From assembly GCA_035512155.1 (NCBI GenBank), contig DATKEN010000003.1:1-64000 (forward strand): a stretch of DNA of 64,000 bases. Direction: 5' to 3'. The notes under the pieces were generated by a model. That model made no database searches. It had not been told where the DNA came from and was given only the letters and a program-made list of their open reading frames with translations. The first letter of the stretch is position 1, and each line of letters begins with the position of its first letter. This DNA is from JABCYV01 sp035512155 (GTDB taxonomy: Bacteria > Acidobacteriota > Terriglobia > Terriglobales > Acidobacteriaceae). Made by a program: the position numbers and the translations under genes. Positions 34,750-42,507 of this stretch are shown here, piece after piece.

Positions 34750-36183
34750 ATGGACTTGAATTTGCTCACGATTGATGCCGTTCGCTCCGCGGTCCAGGAG
34801 CGTAAGACGACGGCCGTGTCTCTAGCGGAAGCAATTTACGGCAAGATCGAGAGAGAAGATCCCGCGGTCGGAGCGTTTCTGACGCTCTCCAAAGAACGCG
34901 CGCTGGTGAAGGCTTCGGAAATGGACGCCCTGGCCGCGAAGGGAGAGAAGCTACCGCCTTTGGGCGGCCTGCCCGTCGGTATCAAAGATGTATTGGTGAC
35001 AAAGGGCGCGCGTTCGACAGCCGGTTCGAAGATTCTAGGCAATTACATGCCGCCCTACGATTGCACGGCGGTGGCGCGACTGGAAGCGGCGGGCGCTGTG
35101 GTGCTGGGAAAAATGAACTGCGATGAATTCGCTATGGGTTCGTCCAACGAGAACTCGGCCTGGAAACCGGTACACAATCCGCGCGATCTGAGCCGCGTGC
35201 CGGGCGGTTCTTCGGGCGGTTCAGCAGCGGCGGTCGCGGCGAACATGGCGGTGGCCACGCTCGGTTCGGACACCGGTGGTTCGATTCGACAGCCCGCATC
35301 TTTTTGTGGTGTGGTTGGGTTGAAGCCCACTTATGGACGAGTGTCACGCTATGGATTGATTGCATTCGCGTCATCGCTCGACCACATTGGCCCCCTGACG
35401 AAGACGGTGAAGGATGCAGCGATCGTTCTGCGGACAATCGCAGGACGCGATCCGATGGATTCGACTTCCGCCGAGATGCCCGTCCCCGACTACGTTGCAG
35501 AACTGGAGAAGCCAGTGCGCAGCTTAAAAATTGGGGTAGCCAAAGAGTACTTTGGGGAAGGTCTCGACGCGGAAGTTCGCAAATCAGTGGAGGCGGCGAT
35601 TGAGAAGCTGGCTGATCTGGGCTGCGAGATCATAAAAATTTCTCTGCCACATACGAAGTACGCGGTGCCGACCTACTACATCGTTGCCACCGCGGAAGCG
35701 TCGTCGAACTTAGCTCGCTTTGATGGCGTGCGCTATGGCTACCGCGCGGATGGGGCGCGCTCGCTTTCGGAGATGTATCGGCGCACCCGCGACCAGGGTT
35801 TCGGGACAGAAGTGAAACGCCGGATCATGCTAGGAACCTATGTTTTGAGTGCCGGTTACTACGATGCTTACTACTTGAAGGCGCAAAAGGTACGCACGCT
35901 TTTGACTCGCGATTTCGACAACGCTTTCAAGCACGTCGACGTGATCGTGACTCCGACGAGTCCCACCGCAGCATTCAAGCTAGGCGAAAAGGTGGATGAT
36001 CCTCTCGCGATGTACCTGGCTGATATTTACACAGTGACGGCGAATTTAGCGGGTATCCCAGGGATTTCGATCCCATGTGGACAAACGCGAGAGAAATTGC
36101 CGATCGGGATGCAAGTGTTGGGGAAGCATTTCGACGAGAGCACGATTCTGCGCGTGGCGCATGCGTATGAAAATGCGGCGTGA
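34750..36183 (+). CDS. gatA: Glutamyl/aspartyl-tRNA amidotransferase subunit A
   Basis: A 477-residue amidase-signature enzyme that releases ammonia from glutamine for tRNA transamidation. The Ser-cisSer-Lys triad is in PVGIKDVL (Lys), VPGGSSGGSAAAVAA and GSDTGGSIRQPASFCG. GLKPTYGRVSRYGLIAFASSLDHIGP is highly typical of GatA. Length is normal. It follows gatC after a 75-base gap containing a strong hairpin. Confidence 0.95.
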   Translation: MDLNLLTIDAVRSAVQERKTTAVSLAEAIYGKIEREDPAVGAFLTLSKERALVKASEMDALAAKGEKLPPLGGLPVGIKDVLVTKGARSTAGSKILGNYMPPYDCTAVARLEAAGAVVLGKMNCDEFAMGSSNENSAWKPVHNPRDLSRVPGGSSGGSAAAVAANMAVATLGSDTGGSIRQPASFCGVVGLKPTYGRVSRYGLIAFASSLDHIGPLTKTVKDAAIVLRTIAGRDPMDSTSAEMPVPDYVAELEKPVRSLKIGVAKEYFGEGLDAEVRKSVEAAIEKLADLGCEIIKISLPHTKYAVPTYYIVATAEASSNLARFDGVRYGYRADGARSLSEMYRRTRDQGFGTEVKRRIMLGTYVLSAGYYDAYYLKAQKVRTLLTRDFDNAFKHVDVIVTPTSPTAAFKLGEKVDDPLAMYLADIYTVTANLAGIPGISIPCGQTREKLPIGMQVLGKHFDESTILRVAHAYENAA

Positions 36184-36206
36184 GCGAGAGTCAGAGCCTA
36201 GCAAGG

Positions 36207-36791
36207 TTAGGATGTCAATTCGTAATAGCTCTCTCCCGCACAGCCGCGGCAGAGTACTTTTCCTTCGCGACGAACTTCACGGCGAAAATTAATCCCTTCG
36301 CTGCAAACTTCGCAAACGATACGCTCCCCTTTGTATCCGGGAAATTCTTCTGGGGGAAGCTCAACTTTCACCCATTGCATGGTGAACAAGTCGTCATCTG
36401 ATATTTCACGATAGGCCAGCATTTGTTGCTGGTTCTTACTTTCCAACTCCGGGTGCATTTGGCAGGCGAGGGTCTTGGATGACTCTTTAGCTGCGATGCG
36501 CACCGCTTTGCCTGTGCTCACCTCGACGAAGGTGGCAGCCATCTTACCCCAGTCGCGGAACTTCAAGGCGCGCTTACCGAGGCGGCAGCCGGTGACCACG
36601 GCAACGGCATCGGTGGCGCAACGGTCAATCTCCACAAAAGTAACCAAACGCTTGCGGTCTTTCTTATGGGGATCTTCGATCCCTAACATCGCAAGCCCGA
36701 GCATGGCCAAGCGAACGCCGAGAACTTGTCCGGCGCAGAGGTGACCGTGTGCCAGTTCGGCATCGCGAAGATATTCGTCAAGAGATTTCAT
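36207..36791 (-). CDS. FmdE-like protein with C-terminal zinc ribbon
   Basis: A 194-residue protein of the FmdE family, named after a subunit found beside formylmethanofuran dehydrogenase but widely spread outside methanogens. It has the N-terminal HGHLCAGQVLGVRLAMLG metal-binding segment, the central VEIDRCATDAVAVVTGCRLGKR stretch, and a C-terminal ribbon with CEVC and CRGC pairs. Related proteins are linked to molybdenum or formate metabolism or metal binding, none of which is supported by the neighbours here. It is convergent with gatA. Confidence 0.85.
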   Translation of the reverse strand: MKSLDEYLRDAELAHGHLCAGQVLGVRLAMLGLAMLGIEDPHKKDRKRLVTFVEIDRCATDAVAVVTGCRLGKRALKFRDWGKMAATFVEVSTGKAVRIAAKESSKTLACQMHPELESKNQQQMLAYREISDDDLFTMQWVKVELPPEEFPGYKGERIVCEVCSEGINFRREVRREGKVLCRGCAGESYYELTS

Positions 36792-36907
36792 ATCAGGCGC
36801 ACGAAGGCCATGTCTCGCACGGAGTCTGCAAAGTCCAGTTTTAGTTCCCGGTTCTCAGTTCTCAGAACTGCCGCAATTGTATTACGAAAAAAGGAGAAAT
36901 ATCACTT

Positions 36908-37505
36908 ATGGGCTCAAACTCGAAAGCCAAAATTGGCCTCGCGCTGGTGTTGTCACTGTCGATATTTGCCACCGGCTGCAGCGCGCAGTGGGTGAACGTG
37001 GCACTGGCGGATTTGCCGGTGCTGACCCAGATGGCTTTGAACATCGCCGCCATGGTTGCCACACTGCAATCTGGCAAGCAAGCCAGCGCCGCCGAGTTGG
37101 CGGCTGTACAAAACATATCAGCCGAGGCCAGCAAAGACTTGACCCTGCTGCAGACGTTTTACAACGACTACAAAGCTAGCCCTAGCGCATGACGCGATGC
37201 AGAAAATTGAGAACGTGATTGCAGATATCAATCAAAACCTGCCTGCCCTATTGCAAGCCGCGCATATCAGCGACCCGACGCTCGCGGCGAGGGTGACAGC
37301 GGGAGTCAACCTGATCCTGACGACCGTGAGCAGCTTCGCTTCCTTGATTCCACAGCCTGCGGCACCGTCCACAGCCCGGAAAACGCGACGGAACATTGTC
37401 ATCCCAAAGGCTGAAGAGTTAAGGAAGCAATGGAACCAGCAAGTCTGCGCGCCGACCGGCAACTCTGCACTTGACGCCGCGCTTACGACCTGCGCGTTGA
37501 GGTAA
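36908..37505 (+). pseudogene. Lipoprotein of unknown function, probably one gene split by a frameshift
   Basis: The first frame (36908-37192, 94 residues) starts with a signal peptide and lipobox (FATGC, Cys24) behind AAAAGGAGAAAT, and continues helical to YNDYKASPSA. Directly after its stop another frame (37197-37505, 102 residues) runs MQKIENVIADINQNLPALL and ends DAALTTCALR. The halves fit as one helical protein of about 195 residues if one base is missing near 37185-37197. I do not recognise a named family. Two separate small genes remain possible. Confidence 0.55.
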
Positions 37506-37511
37506 GAGCTC

Positions 37512-38200
37512 ATGAGCGTTCCGGTCATCGCGCTAACCAATGCCTCTACTTGCCTCAGCGATGCGCAAGTAGAGACTGTAATGCCATCTTTGCAGCGTCA
37601 AGTAAGCCGGGATTTTTGTGCGTATTGGGACATCGATTGCTCACTGACCTTTTTGCCTAAAGCTCAAGCGCTTGTCGCAGGTTGGTCGCAGATTGTTCTG
37701 ACCGACGATCCAGATCAAGCTGGAGCGCTCGGCTACCATGAGATGAGCAGCAATGGCACTCCCTTGGCAAAGTCTTTGCCGGACTTGACGCGGAAAGCGG
37801 TTCTTCGTGGACGGTGACGCTGAGCCATGAACTGCTGGAGATGCTTGCAGACCCGTGGATCAACTGGTGTGCTCAGGGCTCTGACGGAAGAATCTATGCA
37901 CTGGAAGTCTGCGATGCGGTCGAGTCAGACAGCCTGGGATACAAGATCGATGGTGTGTTGGTATCGGACTTCATCACGCCCTCCTGGTTCGAGCCGACAC
38001 AAGCTGATCGCATCGATTTCAAAAAACAAGTGTCGAAACCGATGGAACTCGCTCCCGGGGGATACGTTTCAGTTCTAAATCCTGCAAACGGGTGGACCCA
38101 AATCACAGCGGAAGGTGCGGGTGGACCGCCGGCGCCAGAAGGTAGCCGAAGGCATCGGCGCAGAATCGGGAAGGCGAGGTGGAGAAGGAGTATCCGTTAA
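37512..38200 (+). pseudogene. Putative zinc-metallopeptidase-like protein with a one-base frameshift
   Basis: The first frame (37512-37817) reads MSVPVIALTNASTCLSDAQV to GYHEMSSNGTPLAK; the second continues VFAGLDAESGSSWTVTLSHE, with the HE of SHELLEMLADP like a zincin helix, and then YALEVCDAVESDSLGYKIDG. Adding one A to the run in GCAAAGTC (about 37768-37775) joins them into about 229 residues. Similar proteins of unknown role occur in acidobacteria (from memory). The gene follows the lipoprotein ORFs by six bases and probably shares their message. Convergent with cysS. Confidence 0.6.
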
Positions 38201-38206
38201 CGGTCT

Positions 38207-39691
38207 CTACTTTCGCCGCCAGCGGATACCATCTTTTGTTTGTTCGATGATCAGACCGGCGCTGGTGAGTTCGGCGCGAACGGCGTCGGAGAGCTGAAAG
38301 TTGCGAGCCCGTCGAGCGGCTTCCATGGCAGCGACCTTCTTTTCAATCTCGGCATCGGAGAGGCTCTGTGCGCCGAGGGCGTCCACCAGTTCCTGGCTGA
38401 TGTCTTTCTGGCGGTCTTGCGCCTTGGCCCAATCGAGGATAGCTTTCATCTTGGGAGTGTCGTCATCTTTGAGGACGGCAAAGATTTCGTCGAACTTATC
38501 TAGCGCAGCGAGCAGTGGCGGCACGTCGTCTTTTTTGATCCGTCCGGAGTCTATGGCGGCGTTGGCTTTGCGAACCATGTCGAGAATGGCGGCCTGTGCC
38601 TGGGCGGTGTTGAGATCGTCCTCTAGGGCGGACTTCATCCTCTCAACCGTCTGGCTCGCTAGTTGCTGCATTTCCTCGCTTACGCCAGCCGGAAACTGGC
38701 CCGCAGTCAGGCGCAATTGGAAGTTGCGCAACTTGTCTACATTGCTGGCCATTTGCTTCAGCCCGTCGAAGGTAAAGTTGAGCTGATGACGGTAGGGGAC
38801 CGAAGCCAGTAAAAGCCGGATCGACGACGGCTTATATCCTTTGAGCACCAGATCGCGCAAGGTTAGAAAGTTGCCCAGACTCTTGGACATCTTTTCACCT
38901 TCGACCAGCAGAAAACGCGCGTGAAACCAGAAGCGGGCAAATGGCTTCCCGGTGAGCGCTTCCGATTGCGCAATTTCGTTTTCGTGATGCGGAAAGATGA
39001 GGTCTTCCCCTCCAGCGTGGAGGTCGAAGGTTTCTCCCAACTCTTCCATCGACATGACGGAACACTCGATGTGCCAACCCGGCCGGCCGCGTCCGATAGG
39101 AGTCTCCCAGAAAGCCTCGCCAGGCTTCGGTGCCTTCCAAAGGGCGAAATCGCGCGCGCTGTCCTTGTCATATTCGTCCAAATCCATGCGAGCGCCATCT
39201 TCCATCCCAGCAAAATCTTTTTTTGAGAGTTTGCCGTAGCCAGGAAACTTGGCGATGCGGAAGTAGTAAGAGCCATCCTCAGCCCGGTAAGCAAATCCCT
39301 TCTTCTCCAACGCAGCAACGAATTCAGCCATCTCAGGAATGTGGTCTGTGGCGCGGACAAGAATCGGCTGTTCGATGTTCAGAGTCGCAGAATCCTCCAA
39401 GAAAGCCTTTTCGTATTTTTCCGTGTATTGCCTCACGCTCACGCCATCGCGTGCGGAGTTACGAATAATTTTGTCGTCCACGTCGGTGATATTCATGACG
39501 TAACGCACTTTGTATCCGCTTTGACGAAGAAACCGGCGGAGGATGTCGATGGCGACAAACGTACGAAAATTTCCAATATGTCCGTAGTCGTAAACGGTTG
39601 GCCCGCAAGCGTACATGCGGACCTGGTTGCCTTCGAGGGGGTGGAACTCGTCGACTTTGCCCGACAGCGTATTGTAGAAACGCAGCGCCAT
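38207..39691 (-). CDS. cysS: Cysteinyl-tRNA synthetase
   Basis: A 494-residue class I synthetase that charges tRNA(Cys). It has the zinc-ligand Cys in MYACGPTVYDYGHIGN together with the HIGH-type motif, further zinc ligands in WHIECSVM and HHENEIAQSEA, and the KMSKS loop in GEKMSKSLGNF. A DALR-type domain and a C-terminal tail (QLSDAVRAELTSAGL) complete it. Normal length. A 15-bp palindrome (AGAATCA-A-TGATTCT, 39713-39727) lies 21 bases upstream of the start. Confidence 0.96.
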   Translation of the reverse strand: MALRFYNTLSGKVDEFHPLEGNQVRMYACGPTVYDYGHIGNFRTFVAIDILRRFLRQSGYKVRYVMNITDVDDKIIRNSARDGVSVRQYTEKYEKAFLEDSATLNIEQPILVRATDHIPEMAEFVAALEKKGFAYRAEDGSYYFRIAKFPGYGKLSKKDFAGMEDGARMDLDEYDKDSARDFALWKAPKPGEAFWETPIGRGRPGWHIECSVMSMEELGETFDLHAGGEDLIFPHHENEIAQSEALTGKPFARFWFHARFLLVEGEKMSKSLGNFLTLRDLVLKGYKPSSIRLLLASVPYRHQLNFTFDGLKQMASNVDKLRNFQLRLTAGQFPAGVSEEMQQLASQTVERMKSALEDDLNTAQAQAAILDMVRKANAAIDSGRIKKDDVPPLLAALDKFDEIFAVLKDDDTPKMKAILDWAKAQDRQKDISQELVDALGAQSLSDAEIEKKVAAMEAARRARNFQLSDAVRAELTSAGLIIEQTKDGIRWRRK

Positions 39692-39919
39692 GTTCAGTTG
39701 AGCTTTGCGGACAGAATCAATGATTCTAGGGGGAGGAAAGAAAAGGGGTCAAATCCCGCGCACTTGTTCAGAGGCGCACTTACAGTTGCCATGCACCGGC
39801 AGGCTCATTTAAGATGCCGCCGTTGTACATGAACCCCGTCACACACTACTGACTCCGTCTCCACAATGAACAAATTCGGTCAGAGAGAGCCTCGTTTCCA
39901 AAGATCTAAAGGAGAAATT

Positions 39920-40615
39920 ATGAAGACATCGTTGCTAGTAGCGGTCCTGATTTCCACGCTGGCGTTGCCCGCCCTCGGGGAAGATAAAGAGGAGAAGAGA
40001 GTTGAAAATGCGGGAACGGTAATAAAGGAGATCATGGACGTTCCCGACAATGTCCCGCAGAGCGTAATTGACAAAGCAGACTGCGTTGTCGTTCTGCCCT
40101 CGGTGCTCAAGTTCGCGATCGGAATTGGCGGCAGCTACGGTCGGGGGGTGATGACCTGCCGTGGCGGCAAGGACTTTCATGGTCCCTGGGGTGCGCCGAC
40201 CATGATGGCGCTTGAAGGCGGCAGCTTCGGATTGCAGTTGGGCGGGCAGGCAACCGACTTTGTCCTGCTCCTGATGAGTCAAAGATCAGCCACCAGCATC
40301 CTCAGCAGCAAGGTCAAGCTTGGCGGCGACGCTTCCGCTGCGGCTGGTCCGGTGGGACGGAATGCCTCCGCCGAAAGCGATGTGACTTTGCGGGCTGAGA
40401 TTCTCTCTTATTCTCGGGCCCGCGGACTATTCGCCGGAATATCCCTGGCGGGCTCGACCCTTCGCCCAGACAACGACGCCAACAAAGCGTTATACGGCAA
40501 AGAAGTGAGCGCGAAGGATATTGTCTTTGAAAAAGCAGTGCCGGCACCCAAGTCGGCGCAACTACTGTTATCAACGCTCGATAAGAAATCTCCGAAAAAC
40601 CTGTCGACCAACTAG
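39920..40615 (+). CDS. Secreted SYLF/YSC84-domain lipid-binding protein
   Basis: A 231-residue protein. The signal peptide is MKTSLLVAVLISTLALPALG. The rest is the SYLF (DUF500) domain: ADCVVVLPSVLKFAIGIGG, YGRGVMTCR, GGSFGLQLGGQATDFVLLLM and ILSYSRARGLFAGISLAGSTL. Eukaryotic members bind phosphoinositides; bacterial ones are periplasmic with unknown ligands. The ATG at 39920 has an ideal AAAGGAGAAATT site; the frame is open to 39866. The 228 bases between it and the cysS start hold only the cysS promoter area. Confidence 0.85.
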   Translation: MKTSLLVAVLISTLALPALGEDKEEKRVENAGTVIKEIMDVPDNVPQSVIDKADCVVVLPSVLKFAIGIGGSYGRGVMTCRGGKDFHGPWGAPTMMALEGGSFGLQLGGQATDFVLLLMSQRSATSILSSKVKLGGDASAAAGPVGRNASAESDVTLRAEILSYSRARGLFAGISLAGSTLRPDNDANKALYGKEVSAKDIVFEKAVPAPKSAQLLLSTLDKKSPKNLSTN

Positions 40616-40706
40616 TCTTGTCCGCGCCGGAGGAGGGGCAATCTTCCTCCCGAGGGTCTCCTTATCGTATCGTTTGCGCCGCCAACACAGGATCTGACGT
40701 GAGGTC

Positions 40707-40782
40707 TGGTGGGCCCGCCTGGATTCGAACCAGGGACCAGAGGATTATGAGTCCACTGCTCTAACCGCTGAGCTACGGGCCC
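40707..40782 (-). tRNA. tRNA with anticodon CAU, probably tRNA-Ile2 (lysidine type)
   Basis: The minus strand folds as a 76-base cloverleaf: acceptor GGGCCCG/CGGGCCC, D-arm GCTCAGCGGTTAGAGC, anticodon loop CTCATAA closed by a GGA/TCC stem, T-arm CTGGTTCGAATCCAG and an encoded CCA. The anticodon is CAU. The GACTCATAATC loop and the GGTC variable region look more like tRNA-Ile2, whose C34 is changed to lysidine, than elongator Met tRNA. An initiator tRNA is excluded by the paired first acceptor bases. Confidence 0.9.
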
Positions 40783-40864
40783 GTCCACCAAACGCAAGCA
40801 GGACATTTCCGAGTGTAGCAAGCATTGTAGAGGATGCGAGGCATTGGCACGGCTGCCAGAGCTA

Positions 40865-42235
40865 TCAATCATCGTCGGGGTCAGTTGGCGATCTCTTGTC
40901 ATTGAGGAAGAAGTTAGCATCGAGCGCGGCGGGAATGGTTTGGAAGGTAAGGGGTGTTTGGCTGAAGTCGAAACAATCGGAGAGATTGTCAGCGGGTGCG
41001 TCGGCATACCCCAGCGAGGGCAAGCCGAAATTCTGCTCAATGAACTTCAGTATGCTGCCGAAATCGTGGGTAACGTGAGAGACATAACCTGATTTCGCGT
41101 AGGGAGATACCACGATCAGAGGCACGCGAAACCCGTACTCATAGGAATTGATGATCGTAGGAGCGACGTGATCGTACCATCCGCCCCAGTCGTCCCAGGT
41201 GATGAAGATGGCGGTGTTGGACCAATACTGACTAGTGCCAATCGCATTGACCACCGACGCCACCCAGGATGGTCCTGAGCCGTCGTTGCCGCTTGCGTGG
41301 TCGGATGCCTTTCCGGTCGGAATCACCCAGCTTACAGCGGCGAGACTGCCGTTGGCGATGTCGGTCAACACTTGGGTTTGTCGCAGAATGACGTTGGTCC
41401 AGTCCGGCCCTGTACATTCAGTTGCGGTCGCGTCGGGCACACAAATATGCCGGATGGCGTTGGGTCCGGTCCAGATGGAGGTAGGCGATGGTGTGTAGTA
41501 TCGCCAGGTTAACTTTTTAGCGTCGAGCAAGTCCACGAGCGTGGGATGCTCGAAGCATGGGTACTGTGTTTGGGATTCGTTGCCGCTGGGATCGATCAGC
41601 TGGACGAACTGGTCGGGAGCGGCTGTACAACCGGTGCCCCCGCCGGTCCCATTACCCCCGGGGGCAAGGGGGTTCTCCGAGGCAAACAGATTACTTGTGG
41701 CGGTCGGAGCGGAGGTACCGGAGATTATGAATTGATGGGCGGGAAAGCTCGGACCTTGGTTGGTCTGGAACATACGATCCGCGAAAGTATACTGCTGGGC
41801 CATCTGGAAGTATGGCGCCACCTCGGAAGGGTTTACGTAGGCAAACTGAGGATTGGGCGGCGGGCAATTCGTCGCTCCGGGCTTGCACCCTACTATGACT
41901 CTGTCGGCGCCATCCATTTTGCCCCCGTCATACATGTTCACGAACGCCTCATGAGTGTGGCCGAGATCGTAGTCGGTCACCAGAGATACCGGCGCCAGCG
42001 GGATGGTCTGACCGCTCGAGTTGAGCCCGCTGCTGGCGATGTCTGCGTTCGGTAAACCATGGAAGAGATTGTCCGGAGTGCGATTTTCCTGGAAGATCAC
42101 CACTACATGTTGAATCTTCCCTGAACTCGGTAGAGGACTCGACCCGCCACTTCCACCGCAACCCTCCAGAGCTAGAAGAAAGCCTGCAGTAAGGACAAGC
42201 AAGCCCCAGAAAAGCAGCATGGTTGATCGAGTCAT
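40865..42235 (-). CDS. Phosphoesterase-family lipoprotein (phospholipase C/AcpA-like)
   Basis: A 456-residue exported enzyme. The signal peptide ends in a lipobox (ALEGC), and the mature part starts with a Gly/Ser linker. The catalytic domain opens with IQHVVVIFQENRTPDNLFHG, the metal and nucleophile segment of the alkaline-phosphatase-like phosphoesterase family (phospholipase C, acid phosphatase AcpA). Further on are QGPSFPAHQFIISG, AIFITWDDWGGWYDHV and RVPLIVVSPYA, the usual metal-binding strands. It probably frees phosphate from organic esters outside the cell. Ribosome site GGGAGGG; ATG at 42235. Confidence 0.85.
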   Translation of the reverse strand: MTRSTMLLFWGLLVLTAGFLLALEGCGGSGGSSPLPSSGKIQHVVVIFQENRTPDNLFHGLPNADIASSGLNSSGQTIPLAPVSLVTDYDLGHTHEAFVNMYDGGKMDGADRVIVGCKPGATNCPPPNPQFAYVNPSEVAPYFQMAQQYTFADRMFQTNQGPSFPAHQFIISGTSAPTATSNLFASENPLAPGGNGTGGGTGCTAAPDQFVQLIDPSGNESQTQYPCFEHPTLVDLLDAKKLTWRYYTPSPTSIWTGPNAIRHICVPDATATECTGPDWTNVILRQTQVLTDIANGSLAAVSWVIPTGKASDHASGNDGSGPSWVASVVNAIGTSQYWSNTAIFITWDDWGGWYDHVAPTIINSYEYGFRVPLIVVSPYAKSGYVSHVTHDFGSILKFIEQNFGLPSLGYADAPADNLSDCFDFSQTPLTFQTIPAALDANFFLNDKRSPTDPDDD

Positions 42236-42507
42236 GGCGTCCCTCCCAACAAGACAGCGCCCCGTCGTCGGCGCCACCCTCAAAGGCTAACTCTTAAGAC
42301 TTTAAGATGCCAACTATGCTTTAGACGTACCGGTTAACCCCCTCAAAAACGGCTGGCTTGAGGCAAACGCCAAATTCCCCGTTACGAAAGTTTCACATCA
42401 ACCTCACAAGTGATTGTCCGGAAGTATTTTGCCTGCTATCACTTAGGTAGCACAAACTCATTGCCTGGAATTCCCAAGAGGCCTTAAAAGGAGCCTGCGG
42501 TAGAGTT

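Noticed and set aside
37814..38200. Separate small gene starting with GTG at 37814
   Set aside because: Its upstream codons in the same frame continue the protein sequence, so it is the second part of a frameshifted gene.
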